Positions 54,431 to 63,807 of a DNA stretch of 64,000 nt are shown here, one piece after another. Origin of the DNA: Promicromonospora sukumoe 327MFSha3.1 (GTDB lineage Bacteria > Actinomycetota > Actinomycetes > Actinomycetales > Cellulomonadaceae). Under the pieces are notes generated by a model. The model ran no database searches, was not told where the DNA came from, and saw only the letters and a list, made by a program, of their open reading frames with translations. Positions within the stretch are counted from its first letter, which is position 1. Each line of letters begins with the position of its first letter. The stretch is taken from assembly GCF_000385135.1 (NCBI RefSeq), contig NZ_ARQM01000013.1, positions 62,001-126,000 on the forward strand. The letters are read 5' to 3'. The position numbers and the translations under genes are program-made.

Positions 54431-55272
54431 CGACGAGCGCCGAGATCTACCGCGCGATCCAGGCCAGAGCGCGCAGTTCTGCCGCCCGCACGGGCACACC
54501 CGTGGCAACCGGCGAGTACCTGACGCGCCATGCTCTCGAGTCGTTCCTCTTCCGCATCACGCGGACGGCGCACGCCGAAGCCTTCGTCCTCAAGGGCGGC
54601 ATCCTGCTGACGGCCTACGACGTGCGCCGTCCGACGAAGGATCTGGACGCCGAGGCGATCAGTGCCGCGGTGACGCCGGCACACATCACCCGGGTGGTGC
54701 ACGACGCCGCAGCGGTCGACGCGGACGACGGAATCGTGTTCGACCTCGACTCGATCTCCGTCCAGGAGATCCGGGACGACGCCGAGTACCCCGGCCTGCG
54801 CATGCGGGCCTCGGTAACGCTCGCCTCGTGGAAGGGCAGGGTGGCCTGGGACATCTCGACCGGTGACCCGATCGTGCCCGCGCCCCAGATCGTCCGCATC
54901 CCGCGAGTGATCGGCGACCCGATCGAGGTGGTCGGATACCGCCCGGAGACGGTGATCGCGGAGAAGGGCGTGACGATCCTGGAGCGCGGGAAGACCAGCA
55001 CTCGATGGCGCGACTACGTCGACATCGTGCAGCTGCCCACCCGGCACACGATCGACACAGGCGAGCTGCGCCGGGCCGCCGGGTCGGTTGCCCGCTACCG
55101 AGGTGTCGAGCTGAGACCGATCAGCCCGGTCATCGCCGGGTACGGCGACATCGGACAGGGCAAGTGGGCCGCCTGGCGCCGAAAGGAAGGACTCGGCGAG
55201 ATCAGCGAGGAGAACCTGGACGACCAGATGGCGCTGGTCGCCGCAGTTCTCGACCCTGTGTTCAGCCGCTGA
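54427..55272 (+). CDS. AbiEii-type nucleotidyltransferase toxin
   Basis: 281 residues. The nucleotidyltransferase signature is FVLKGGILLTAYDVRRPTKDLDAEA, with KGG at 56-58 and the metal-binding D72-x-D74. The later family motif is PETVIAEKGVTILERG followed by TRWRDYVDIVQL. AbiEii enzymes add nucleotides to RNA, in some cases tRNA acceptor ends, and stop growth, often as phage defence. It is coupled to the antitoxin by the ATGA overlap. No other defence gene is next to it. Confidence 0.9.
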   Translation: MTTSAEIYRAIQARARSSAARTGTPVATGEYLTRHALESFLFRITRTAHAEAFVLKGGILLTAYDVRRPTKDLDAEAISAAVTPAHITRVVHDAAAVDADDGIVFDLDSISVQEIRDDAEYPGLRMRASVTLASWKGRVAWDISTGDPIVPAPQIVRIPRVIGDPIEVVGYRPETVIAEKGVTILERGKTSTRWRDYVDIVQLPTRHTIDTGELRRAAGSVARYRGVELRPISPVIAGYGDIGQGKWAAWRRKEGLGEISEENLDDQMALVAAVLDPVFSR

Positions 55273-55297
55273 CCGCGATCTGCCGAGCGGCCCATCT

Positions 55298-55361
55298 CCT
55301 TCGAGGCCTAAGTTTCTTCGCTTTGAGCTGCGGCAAAGCGAAGAAACTTGGGCCTCGAAGG
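55298..55361. terminator. 28-bp-arm hairpin, second CCTTCGAGGCCTA member
   Basis: Arms 55298-55325 and 55334-55361 differ at one pair, loop eight bases. It separates convergent AbiEii and kynureninase genes. The arm matches that at 51987 except for a few bases. Confidence 0.8.
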
Positions 55362-55370
55362 TGATCAGGT

Positions 55371-56630
55371 TCAGCCCAGGAGGTTGCGGACGGCCCAGAG
55401 GCCCTCCGCCAGCTCCGTGAAGCTCGTGCTCAGCGGGCTCAGCCCCACGCGAAGACCCTGCGGCGGGCGGAAGTCCGGGATCACGCCCTGCGCCCAGGCG
55501 TCCGCCACGACCCGCTTGAAGTCCGGGTGGTCGAGCATGACGTGGCTGCCCCGGCGCTCCGGGTCGCGCGGTGAGGCCACGCGGACGCCAGGCAGGTGCT
55601 CGTCCGCGATCTCGATCGCGAACCCGGTCAACGCGAGCGACTTGGCGCGCACGGCCGGCATGCCCGCCCGGTCGATCAGGGCGAGCATGTCGCGCATCGG
55701 CAGCATCCCGACGATCGGCGGCGTGCCGCTGATGAGCTGGCGGATGCCGGCCGCTGGCTCGTACTCCGGGCCCATCGCGAACGGGTCGGCGGCCCCCATC
55801 CAGCCCTGCACCGGCTGGCGCACCTCGTCCTGCAGACCGGCGGCCAGGTAGGCGAAGGCGGGCGAGCCGGGACCGCCGTTCAGGTACTTGTACGTGCAGC
55901 CGACGGCGATGTCCACGCCGTCCGCGTCCAGGTCGAGCGGAACCGAGCCCGCCGAGTGGCACAGGTCCCACAGCACCAGCGCGCCGGCGTCGTGCACGAC
56001 CCGCGTGATCGCGGGCAGGTCGGCGATGTAGCCGGACTTGAAGGCGACGTGGCTGAGCAGCACCAGCGCGGTGTCCGGCCCGACGGCGGCCGCGACCTCC
56101 TCGGGCGTGACGCCTGCCTCGGCGTCGGGCGCGATCCAGCGGATCTCGAGGCCGCGCTCGGCCGCGATGCCCTGCAGCACGAACCGGTCCGTGGGGAAGT
56201 TCTCGGTGTCGGCGACGATCACGGTGCGGCCGGGCCGCGCGTCGACGGCGGCGCGGGCCAGCTTGTAGAGCAGCACGGTCGTGGAGTCGGCGACGACGGT
56301 CTGCCCCGGCGCGGCGCCCAGCGCGACCCGGCCCAGCTCGTCGCCGAGCTCGGTCGGCGCGTCCATCCAGCTCTCGTCCCACGACCGGATCAGCCGCGCG
56401 GCCCAGGGCCCGTCCACGAACGAGGCGAGCCGCTCGCGGGTCGCAGTCAGCGGCCGGCCCAGCGAGTTGCCGTCGAGGTAGGCGACCAGGCCCTCGCTCG
56501 GGACGAAGAGGTCGCGGTAGCCGGCCAGCGGGTCGGCGGCGTCGAGGGCGGCGGCGCGCTCGCGCAGCGCGGCGGGCAGGTCGGCGGACGGCGCCGCGGG
56601 CTGCGGGGCGGACGGTGCGGTGTCGGTCAC
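55371..56630 (-). CDS. kynU: Kynureninase
   Basis: 419 residues from GTG 56630 with GGAG upstream. PLP-enzyme features: YLDGNSLGRPLTATRERLASFV at the start, ADTENFPTDRFVLQGIA, VLLSHVAFKSGYIADLP, WDLCHSAGSVPLDLD, and the PLP lysine in DIAVGCTYKYLNGGPGSPAF. It cleaves kynurenine to anthranilate and alanine. Tryptophan 2,3-dioxygenase lies 5 kb further on the same strand, with a secreted glucanase gene on the other strand between them. Confidence 0.95.
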   Translation of the reverse strand: MTDTAPSAPQPAAPSADLPAALRERAAALDAADPLAGYRDLFVPSEGLVAYLDGNSLGRPLTATRERLASFVDGPWAARLIRSWDESWMDAPTELGDELGRVALGAAPGQTVVADSTTVLLYKLARAAVDARPGRTVIVADTENFPTDRFVLQGIAAERGLEIRWIAPDAEAGVTPEEVAAAVGPDTALVLLSHVAFKSGYIADLPAITRVVHDAGALVLWDLCHSAGSVPLDLDADGVDIAVGCTYKYLNGGPGSPAFAYLAAGLQDEVRQPVQGWMGAADPFAMGPEYEPAAGIRQLISGTPPIVGMLPMRDMLALIDRAGMPAVRAKSLALTGFAIEIADEHLPGVRVASPRDPERRGSHVMLDHPDFKRVVADAWAQGVIPDFRPPQGLRVGLSPLSTSFTELAEGLWAVRNLLG

Positions 56631-56697
56631 GGGGGCTCCAGGTCGATCGGTTCCGGCCCGAGCGTACGTCGTGCGCGGGGCGGTCCGACCGGAACCC

Positions 56698-56790
56698 TTG
56701 ACGCCCCCGGCCACGCCTCAGTAATGTCCGTGCCATCCAAACGCAAGAACTCGACAAGAGTACGCGTTTTTACGTACAGAACCATGGCAA
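56698..56790 (+). promoter_or_regulatory. Promoter and structured leader of the GH87-type gene
   Basis: TTGACG (56698) and TAATGT (56722) are spaced by 18 bases, close to consensus. The leader holds ACTC-5-GAGT and GTACG-8-CGTAC inverted repeats (about 56755-56780) in unusually A/T-rich sequence. They may be operators or leader hairpins. Confidence 0.55.
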
Positions 56791-56851
56791 GTACGCACGG
56801 ACAATCCTGGTGACGACACCCGTCGACGACGACGGGAGATCGGGGACGACG

Positions 56852-59800
56852 ATGTTCCGCTCCACCTCGCGCCAAGCCACCAGACCGGGGCTCGCCCCCG
56901 GCCTGATGTCGGTACTCACCGCCGCCGCCCTGACCGCGGCGGTGCTCGTGCCGGCGCCGGCCAGCGCCGCGCCCGGCGTCCTGTCCGCGGGCGCAGCCGC
57001 CGCGGCCAGCAGCGCCAACGCCCCCTACCTGGCCGACAACCTCACCGACGGGAACGCCGGTACGTACTGGGAGTCGACCAACGGCAGCCTGCCGCAGTGG
57101 GCCCAGGTCGACCTCGGCTCCGGCGCCACCGTCGAGGAGGTCGTGCTCAAGCTGCCCGCCGGCTGGGAGGCCCGCACGCAGACCCTGTCGGTGCAGGCCG
57201 GCGCCGACGGCTCCACCTTCACCACGCTGTCCGCGAGTGCCCAGCGCCGGTTCGACCCGGCGTCGGGCAACACGGTGACGATCGACGTGCCGAACACCGA
57301 GGCCCGGTACGTGCGGGTCGCGATCACGGCGAACACGGGCTGGCCGGCGGGTCAGCTCTCGGAGCTGGAGGTGCGCGGCACCCGCGACGCCCCCGACCCG
57401 GAGGAGCCGGCCGACGGCACGGACCTCGCGGCGGGCCGCCCGGCGGCGGCGTCGTCGACGGAGTGGACGTACGTCGCGGCGAACGCCACCGACGGCGACA
57501 CGGGCACCTACTGGGAGGGTGCGGGCGGGCAGTACCCGAGCACGCTCGCGGTGACGCTGGCCTCGGCGGCGGAGCTGAGCGCCGTCGTCGTGAAGCTGCC
57601 GCCGGCCACGGCGTGGGGGCCGCGCACGCAGACCTTCGAGGTGCAGGGCCGCACGGGGTCGGGTGACGCGTGGACGACGCTCGCGCCGTCGGCCGCGCGC
57701 GCCTTCTCCCCCGCGACGGGCAACACGGTGACCGTGCCGGTGACGGGTACCGCGCGGGAGGTGCGTCTCCGGTTCACCGCGAACACGGGCTCTGGCAACG
57801 GTCAGGTGGCGGAGCTGCAGGTGTTCGGCACCCCGGCGGCCAACCCCAACCTGACGGTCACGGGCGTCACGGCCACCCCGGCGTCACCCACGGAGTCGGA
57901 CGACGTGACCCTGTCCGCCGTCGTGAAGAACATCGGCACGCGCGCCTCGACGGCCACCGACGTCTCGTTCACGGTGGACGGCGACGAGGTGGCCACGGGC
58001 CAGGTGGGCGCACTCGCCGCGGGCGCGCAGGCCACGGTCACGGCCGACGTCGGCACGCTGACCGCCGGGTCGTACGAGATCGGCGCGGAGGCGGACCCGT
58101 CGGGGGCCGTGGCCGAGCAGTCCGAGAGCGACAACGGCTACACGCGGCCGGACCCGCTGGTGGTCACCGAGGTCGCCAGCTCGGACCTGGTCCCGACCGT
58201 GTCGTGGACGCCGTCCACGCCCGCGGCGGGCGAGACCGTCACCTTCTCGGCGACGATCGCGAACCGCGGCTCGCTCGCGGCGTCGTCCGGGGCGCACGGC
58301 CTCACGGTCGTGCTGCGGAACGGTTCCGGCACGGTGGTGCGCACGCTGACGGGTTCGGTCTCGGGCGCCATCGCACCCGGCGCGACCAGCCAGAGCGTGA
58401 ACCTGGGCACGTGGACGGCGGCCGACGGCTCGTTCGACGTCACCGTGACGGCGGCCCCCGACCCGACCGAGGTCGCGGCCAAGCGGGCGAACAACGAGGT
58501 CACGCGGTCGCTGTTCATCGGCCGCGGCGCGAACATGCCGTTCGACACCTACGAGGCGGAGGACGGCGCGTCCGGCGGCGGCGCGACCGCCGTCGGGCCC
58601 AACCGCGTGGTGGGCGACCTCGCGGGCGAGGCGTCCGGCCGCAAGGCGGTCACGCTGGGCCAGACCGGCGCGTACGTCGAGTGGACCACGCGGGCGCCCA
58701 CCAACTCCCTGGTGGTGCGCTTCTCGATGCCGGACGCCGCGGGAGGTGGCGGCACCAACGGCTCGCTCGGGGTCTACGTGGACGGGCAGTTCGTCAAGAA
58801 CATCGACCTGACCTCGCGCTACGCGTGGCTGTACGGCAACGAGGCCAGCCCGGGCAACCAGCCCGGCCAGGGTGCCCCGCGGCACATCTACGACGAGGCC
58901 AACGCGCTGCTCGGGCGGAACGTCCCGGCGGGCTCGACCATCCGCCTGCAGAAGACGGCGAGCAACCCGGGCCCGTACACGGTCGACTTCGTGGACCTGG
59001 AGCAGGCGACGGCGCAGGCCAACCCGGACCCCGCCAAGTACGTCCAGCCCGCGGGCTTCACGCACCAGGACGTGCAGAACGCGCTCGACCGGTTCCGGAT
59101 GGACACGACCGGCAACCTGGCCGGCGTCTACCTGCCGGCGGGCGACTACCAGACGGCGAGCAAGTTCCAGGTGTACGGCAAGGCCGTCGACATCGTGGGC
59201 GCCGGGCCGTGGTTCACGCGGTTCCACGCCCCCGCGGGCCAGGAGAACACGGACATCGGCTTCCGGGCCGAGGGGACGGCGAACGGCTCGACGTTCCGCG
59301 ACTTCGCGTACTTCGGCAACTACACGTCGCGGATCGACGGCCCGGGCAAGGTCTTCGACTTCGCGAACGTCTCCGACATGACGATCGACGACATCTGGGT
59401 CGAGCACATGATCTGCATGTTCTGGGCGGCCAACATGGACGGCTCGGAGATCAAGGACTCGCGGATCCGGAACACGTTCGCCGACGCGCTGAACATGACC
59501 AACGGCAGCGCGAACAACCACGTGCACAACAACCAGGCGCGCGGCACGGGCGACGACTCGTTCGCGCTGTTCGCGGCGACCGACGCCGGGGGCAGCGGCC
59601 AGCGGGGCAACGTGTTCGAGAACCTGACGTCCACCAACACGTGGCGGGCCGCGGGGCTGGCCGTCTACGGCGGGCAGGACAACACGTTCCGCAACATCTA
59701 CATCGCCGACACGCTCGTGTACTCGGGCGTGACCATCAGCTCGCTGGACTTCGGGTACCCGATGGAGGGGTTCGGCCCCGCGCCGACGGTCTTCGAGGGC

Positions 59801-60199
59801 ATCTCCGTGGTGCGCTCCGGCGGGCACTTCTGGGGCGCGCAGGTGTTCCCGGCGGTGTGGCTGTTCTCGGCGTCCAAGACGTTCACCGCCATCCGGGTGA
59901 ACGACCTGGACATCGTGGACCCGACGTACTCCGGGATCATGTTCCAGACCCAGTACGTCGGCGGGCAGCCGGTGAACCCGGTCCAGGACACGGTGTTCAC
60001 GGACGTGTCGATCACCGGCGCCCAGCGCAGCGGCGACCAGTACGACGCGAAGTCCGGCTACGGCATCTGGGCCAACCCGCTGCCGGAAGCGGGACAGGGC
60101 CCGGCGGTCGGGTCGGCCACGTTCAACGGGCTGACGTTCGGGAACAACTTCCGCGACATCGAGAACCCGACGTCGACGTTCACCATCAACCGCAACTGA
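56852..60199 (+). CDS. Secreted modular GH87-type (alpha-1,3-glucanase/mycodextranase-like) enzyme
   Basis: 1115 residues. Signal peptide ends at ASA near residue 39. Then come two discoidin (F5/8 C) domains (about 41-180 and 190-328), two CARDB-like domains (333-560), a CBM35/CBM6-like domain from YEAEDGASGGG (563-715), and a right-handed beta-helix (725-1115). In the helix, FADALN (Asp878) and GTGDDSF (Asp901, Asp902) are spaced as the catalytic aspartates of GH87. It would degrade fungal or bacterial alpha-1,3-glucan outside the cell. ATG 56852 is preferred to a frame start at 56810, which lacks a ribosome site. GH87 is my best family guess. Confidence 0.82.
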   Translation: MFRSTSRQATRPGLAPGLMSVLTAAALTAAVLVPAPASAAPGVLSAGAAAAASSANAPYLADNLTDGNAGTYWESTNGSLPQWAQVDLGSGATVEEVVLKLPAGWEARTQTLSVQAGADGSTFTTLSASAQRRFDPASGNTVTIDVPNTEARYVRVAITANTGWPAGQLSELEVRGTRDAPDPEEPADGTDLAAGRPAAASSTEWTYVAANATDGDTGTYWEGAGGQYPSTLAVTLASAAELSAVVVKLPPATAWGPRTQTFEVQGRTGSGDAWTTLAPSAARAFSPATGNTVTVPVTGTAREVRLRFTANTGSGNGQVAELQVFGTPAANPNLTVTGVTATPASPTESDDVTLSAVVKNIGTRASTATDVSFTVDGDEVATGQVGALAAGAQATVTADVGTLTAGSYEIGAEADPSGAVAEQSESDNGYTRPDPLVVTEVASSDLVPTVSWTPSTPAAGETVTFSATIANRGSLAASSGAHGLTVVLRNGSGTVVRTLTGSVSGAIAPGATSQSVNLGTWTAADGSFDVTVTAAPDPTEVAAKRANNEVTRSLFIGRGANMPFDTYEAEDGASGGGATAVGPNRVVGDLAGEASGRKAVTLGQTGAYVEWTTRAPTNSLVVRFSMPDAAGGGGTNGSLGVYVDGQFVKNIDLTSRYAWLYGNEASPGNQPGQGAPRHIYDEANALLGRNVPAGSTIRLQKTASNPGPYTVDFVDLEQATAQANPDPAKYVQPAGFTHQDVQNALDRFRMDTTGNLAGVYLPAGDYQTASKFQVYGKAVDIVGAGPWFTRFHAPAGQENTDIGFRAEGTANGSTFRDFAYFGNYTSRIDGPGKVFDFANVSDMTIDDIWVEHMICMFWAANMDGSEIKDSRIRNTFADALNMTNGSANNHVHNNQARGTGDDSFALFAATDAGGSGQRGNVFENLTSTNTWRAAGLAVYGGQDNTFRNIYIADTLVYSGVTISSLDFGYPMEGFGPAPTVFEGISVVRSGGHFWGAQVFPAVWLFSASKTFTAIRVNDLDIVDPTYSGIMFQTQYVGGQPVNPVQDTVFTDVSITGAQRSGDQYDAKSGYGIWANPLPEAGQGPAVGSATFNGLTFGNNFRDIENPTSTFTINRN

Positions 60200-60216
60200 G
60201 GTAGGGGGCGGTAGCC

Positions 60217-60280
60217 GCTGGTCGAGCTTGTCCTTTCGCTGGTCGAGCTTGTCGAGACCCGGGTCTCGACGAGCTCGACC
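60217..60280. repeat. GGTCGAGCTTGTCGAGACC-family repeat with an extra direct copy
   Basis: Arms 60241-60260 and 60261-60280 touch with no loop and differ at one pair. GCTGGTCGAGCTTGTC at 60217-60232 is repeated directly at 60238-60253. Lies between convergent genes. Confidence 0.78.
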
Positions 60281-60297
60281 GGCGGTGGCGGCAGAGC

Positions 60298-61146
60298 TCA
60301 GAGGCGCGTCGCCGCCCGGAGCCACGCGATCAGGTCGGCCGCCGTCTCCGGCACCGGGAGCGGGGCCGCCAGCGCCGGCGCCGCGTCGACCCGGCCGAGC
60401 ACGGCACGGCGCAGCGCCTCCCCGGTGAGCACCGTCCCGAGCAGCTCGATCTCGCGCTCGTTGACCCCGACCGGCGTCGGACCGTTGCCCATGTCCGTGC
60501 CGTACACGAGCCGCCCGCCCGCCGCGACGAACCGCCGCGCGTTCGCGAGCGCGAGCGTCAGACCGGCCGACCCGCCCGGCCCGTCGTGGATCGCGAGGGT
60601 CGAGATCCAGGTCATGTGCGCGGCCCGGGCGATCACGCCGGCCGACAGCTCCTCGGTCCACGGCACGTGCACGAGCGTGTCCGCGCCCACGTCGATCGCG
60701 CGCTCCGCCTCGCCCGGGCCCTCCGCGTGCACCAGCACCGGCAGTCCCGCGCCGTGCGCCGCGCCGACGAGGGCCCGCAGGACGTCCTCGGGCAGCGGTG
60801 CCATGCCCGCGTGCAGGGCGACCTTGACCGCGAACCCGCCCGCGGCGACGACGTCGGCCACCGCCGCGGCGGCCTGGTCCGGGGAGGCGACGGGCCGCAC
60901 TGCGGCGTCCGGCGCCCACGAGCGCCCGCTGGGGTACCCGCCCGGCGCAGTGTGGAACGGCCCGGCGTACCGGATCCGGAGGCCCGACGGCGGCTCGGCC
61001 GCCCAGGCGGTCACCTCGCGCGGGTCCCAGCCCAGGTCGTGCACCTCGGTGACCGGCCCGCCGGCGAGCAGGCGCCGGTCCACCAGCCCCAGGTGCACGT
61101 GGTGGTCGACGACGCCGGGCAGCGTCGTGGTCCCGCCGTCAGACAC
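60298..61146 (-). CDS. Amidohydrolase-superfamily protein next to kynA
   Basis: 282 residues from GTG 61146. The metal-binding H-x-H is in VVDHHVHLG near the N-terminus; a Lys/His series follows ([25 protein letters not shown]-type segment) and the last acid is in [11 protein letters not shown]. This is a small amidohydrolase. It overlaps the tryptophan 2,3-dioxygenase stop by eight bases, so translation is coupled. N-formylkynurenine hydrolysis is the step missing between kynA and kynU here, so it is a candidate formamidase; classical KynB is unrelated. That assignment is inferred. Confidence 0.78.
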   Translation of the reverse strand: MSDGGTTTLPGVVDHHVHLGLVDRRLLAGGPVTEVHDLGWDPREVTAWAAEPPSGLRIRYAGPFHTAPGGYPSGRSWAPDAAVRPVASPDQAAAAVADVVAAGGFAVKVALHAGMAPLPEDVLRALVGAAHGAGLPVLVHAEGPGEAERAIDVGADTLVHVPWTEELSAGVIARAAHMTWISTLAIHDGPGGSAGLTLALANARRFVAAGGRLVYGTDMGNGPTPVGVNEREIELLGTVLTGEALRRAVLGRVDAAPALAAPLPVPETAADLIAWLRAATRL

Positions 61147-61999
61147 CGAGGGGGCCGTCGATCTCGGTGCGGACCGAGATGAGCTCGGGGAAGAACGTCA
61201 GGTCCAGGGCCCGCTTGAGGAAGCCGACGCCGCTCGACCCGCCCGTGCCGGTCTTGAACCCGATGGTGCGCTGCACCGTGCGCAGGTGGCGGAACCGCCA
61301 GAGCTGGAACGCGTCCTCGATGTCGACCAGGTCCTCGCACGCCTCGTACAGCTCCCAGTAGGCGTGCGGGTCCTCGTAGATCGTCTTGAAGACCTTGATC
61401 AGCTCGGGGTGCTCGGTCCAGGCCTGCGTGACGTCGCGCTCCAGGATCTCGGCCGGGACGGCGTGGCCGCGCCGGGCCAGCAGGCGCAGGAACGCGTCGT
61501 AGACCGTGGGCTCCTGCAGCAGCTGCGCGAGCTGCGCGTGGATCTCCGGCTTGTCCCGGAACACCTGGAGCATGCCGGCGTGCTTGTTGCCGAGCAGGAA
61601 CTCCACGGCGCGGTACTGGTGGGACTGGAAGCCCGAGGACTGGCCCAGCGAGCCCCGGAACTCCGCGTACTCGCTCGGGGTGAGGGTGGCCAGCACCGAC
61701 CACTGCTCGGTGATGGTGCGCTGGATGTGCTTGACCCGGGCCAGGCCCTTGAGGGCCCGCGGCAGGTCGTCGCTGTCGAGGAACCGCCGCACGCCGCGCA
61801 GCTCGTGCACCACCAGCTTGAGCCACAGCTCCGTGGTCTGGTGCTGGATGATGAACAGCAGCTCGTCGTGGTGCGGTGGGTCGCTCACCGGGTGCTGCGC
61901 CGAGAGGAGCGCGTCGAGCCCCAGGTAGGAGCCGTAGTCCATCTCGTCGCGGAAGTCCGTGCGGATGGAGGCCTCGATGGGCCGGGTGTTGCCGCTCAT
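61139..61999 (-). CDS. kynA: Tryptophan 2,3-dioxygenase
   Basis: 286 residues, normal bacterial length. Landmarks are [41 protein letters not shown] with the substrate-site His, [18 protein letters not shown], and the heme-ligand region [25 protein letters not shown]. It opens the indole ring of tryptophan to N-formylkynurenine. It lies upstream of the amidohydrolase and downstream of hipA on the same strand, 23 bases from the hipA stop. Confidence 0.96.
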   Translation of the reverse strand: MSGNTRPIEASIRTDFRDEMDYGSYLGLDALLSAQHPVSDPPHHDELLFIIQHQTTELWLKLVVHELRGVRRFLDSDDLPRALKGLARVKHIQRTITEQWSVLATLTPSEYAEFRGSLGQSSGFQSHQYRAVEFLLGNKHAGMLQVFRDKPEIHAQLAQLLQEPTVYDAFLRLLARRGHAVPAEILERDVTQAWTEHPELIKVFKTIYEDPHAYWELYEACEDLVDIEDAFQLWRFRHLRTVQRTIGFKTGTGGSSGVGFLKRALDLTFFPELISVRTEIDGPLGV

Positions 62000-62022
62000 G
62001 ACGCGAGCGTAACCCCGCGCAC

Positions 62023-63276
62023 TCAGGCCGCCTGCGCCTCGTCCCGGTTGGGGTTCTCGAACGCCTCCGCCATCAGCGCGATCTCCTCCGGCGGCAGCGA
62101 CATGTCGCGCGCGATCTGCGACCAGCCCGACGTCGCCGCGGCGACCTCGCCGAGCACGCGACGGGCGTCGTCCTGCCGCAGACCGTAGGAGTCCGCGGTG
62201 GCGAGCAGGACCCGCACGTCGCGGTCGATCCGGGTGCCACCCGGGCGGAGCGGCGTGGACTCGACGACGGCGAACGGGTTGGGGTTCACGTCGAACAGCG
62301 GGGACAGCGACCAGCCGTCGGCGCGGCGCAGGAACCCGTGGTTCTTCATGTGGTCGTCCACGTTGCGCACGAGCAGCGTGAACGCCACGCGGCGGAACAG
62401 GTCGTGCCCGTCGGTGGCCGGCCGGCCCGAGTGGTCCGCCAGCGTCTCGGCGAGCGTGCGGTAGTCGATGACCTCGAAGAACGCCTTCTGCGTGAGGCTG
62501 TCCGCGGACAGGAAGCCGATGCGGCCGCCGTCCGGCCGCCGGTCGAAGCGGCGGGTCAGCAGGATGGAGCGGGACGGGCCGATGCGGTGCAGCCGCGCGA
62601 CGGGCACCTCGATGCCGGCGTCCGAGGCCAGGCGCAGCGTCAGGTACTCCCACGCCTGGACGTCCCAGCGGTCGCCGGTCTCGGGCAGCTTGGCCATCCA
62701 CAGGTCGCCCTCGGCGTCCTTCACGGTCACCTTGGGGCGGGCGCCGCCCATCGAGGTTCCCGCGGCGACCAGGAGCCGCACGTCGTGGTCGGTCTCGCGG
62801 TGCTGCGCGACGGCGTCCGCGGCGTCGGTCAGGGACGGCAGGTCCACCAGGTCGGGGACCTCGGCCCGCGGCGGCCCCATGAACGTCTTGCCCTCGTCGA
62901 GCGAGAAGCGCAGCGCGCCCAGCCGGGTCTCGTCCTGCACGCCGAGCAGGAAGTCGACCTCGGTCAGCGTCATGAAGCCGCGCCCCTCGGCGCGGGCGGC
63001 GCGGCGCTCCGCGTTGAACAGCAGCGTCCGGCCCCACTGGTCGGGCTGGCAGTCGGCCAGGACGCCGAACAGGGGCCGGTCGCTGCCCGACGGGATGTTC
63101 CCCGGCGTCAGCGGCAGCTCGGGGCACAGGGCGTACGCGCGCTGGTCGCGCAGGTACGCGGCGTCGTAGCGGAACGTGCAGCCCACGAGGGCGCCGCCGC
63201 GGTTGAGATGCATGTCGAGGTCACCTGCGCGGACCTGACCCCCGCCGGGAAGCTCGACCTCGACACGAATCGACAA
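62023..63276 (-). CDS. hipA: HipA-type serine/threonine kinase toxin
   Basis: 417 residues. Features in order: couple-hipA N-terminal domain ([25 protein letters not shown]), nucleotide loop [10 protein letters not shown] (173-182), catalytic motif [11 protein letters not shown] (305-315) and the metal motif DVNPNP (329-334). HipA kinases phosphorylate targets such as glutamyl-tRNA synthetase and halt growth. The start is a TTG at 63276 with GAAGG upstream. It lies 23 bases after hipB, as in classical hipBA. Confidence 0.92.
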   Translation of the reverse strand: MSIRVEVELPGGGQVRAGDLDMHLNRGGALVGCTFRYDAAYLRDQRAYALCPELPLTPGNIPSGSDRPLFGVLADCQPDQWGRTLLFNAERRAARAEGRGFMTLTEVDFLLGVQDETRLGALRFSLDEGKTFMGPPRAEVPDLVDLPSLTDAADAVAQHRETDHDVRLLVAAGTSMGGARPKVTVKDAEGDLWMAKLPETGDRWDVQAWEYLTLRLASDAGIEVPVARLHRIGPSRSILLTRRFDRRPDGGRIGFLSADSLTQKAFFEVIDYRTLAETLADHSGRPATDGHDLFRRVAFTLLVRNVDDHMKNHGFLRRADGWSLSPLFDVNPNPFAVVESTPLRPGGTRIDRDVRVLLATADSYGLRQDDARRVLGEVAAATSGWSQIARDMSLPPEEIALMAEAFENPNRDEAQAA

Positions 63277-63299
63277 CGGCGCTCACCTTCTCTTCTCGT

Positions 63300-63602
63300 T
63301 CAGCTGGGGACCCTGACTCGCTGCGGCAGGGCCCGTTCCGCGTGGAACCGGCCCATCTCGGTGGTCAGCGGGTCGCTCGCGCCGACGACGGCGTCGGCCA
63401 TGCCGAGCACCCGCAGCACCGCGAACGTGTTCTCGAGACTGACCGTCCCCGTGCCGGTCTCGATGGCCCGCAGCGTGGTGCGGGTGATGCCCGCGCGGTC
63501 CGCGACGAGCTGGGCCGTGAGGCCGTGGATCTTGCGCCAGGCACGCACATGGTCGCCGAGCGACGTGAGATCGCGCTGGGTACGGAGGGATGTTCTGGCC
63601 AT
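63300..63602 (-). CDS. hipB: HipB-type antitoxin/XRE regulator
   Basis: 100 residues. The helix-turn-helix is LGDHVRAWRKIHGLTAQLVADRAGITRTTLRAIETGTGTVSLENTFAVLRVLGM, followed by a 35-residue tail (DPLTTEMGRFHAERALPQRVRVP). It would bind HipA and the operon operator. ATG 63602 follows AAAGGAG. The order hipB then hipA and the palindromes upstream match the family. Confidence 0.9.
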   Translation of the reverse strand: MARTSLRTQRDLTSLGDHVRAWRKIHGLTAQLVADRAGITRTTLRAIETGTGTVSLENTFAVLRVLGMADAVVGASDPLTTEMGRFHAERALPQRVRVPS

Positions 63603-63614
63603 GACTGCTCCTTT

Positions 63615-63646
63615 CGGTTACCAGGCTAACCGACGGGGCTGGTAAC
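63615..63646 (-). promoter_or_regulatory. hipBA operator/promoter
   Basis: GTTACCAG (63617-63624) and CTGGTAAC (63639-63646) are exact inverted arms. CGGTTA (63615-63620) and TAACCG (63627-63632) form a second, overlapping pair. On the minus strand TGACCG and TAGCCT, 17 bases apart, could be the promoter they cover. Confidence 0.65.
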
Positions 63647-63751
63647 GGTCACTGTGGTGGCCACTATTTCGTGGTGCGAAATGAGACGGTCGGCGAGACG
63701 GCGCGTCGTGGCCCGGGACCCGGGTCCGCGCGCCGGATGGCGGAAAAGCAC

Positions 63752-63784
63752 GAGGGCCGCCCCACACCGTGTGGGGCGGCCCTC
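63752..63784 (-). terminator. GC-rich perfect hairpin after the binding-protein gene
   Basis: Arms 63752-63767 and 63769-63784 are exact around one C. It follows the stop of the minus-strand gene entering from the right and precedes hipB. Confidence 0.85.
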
Positions 63785-63807
63785 CTGGCGCTGTGGTCAG
63801 CGGCGCG

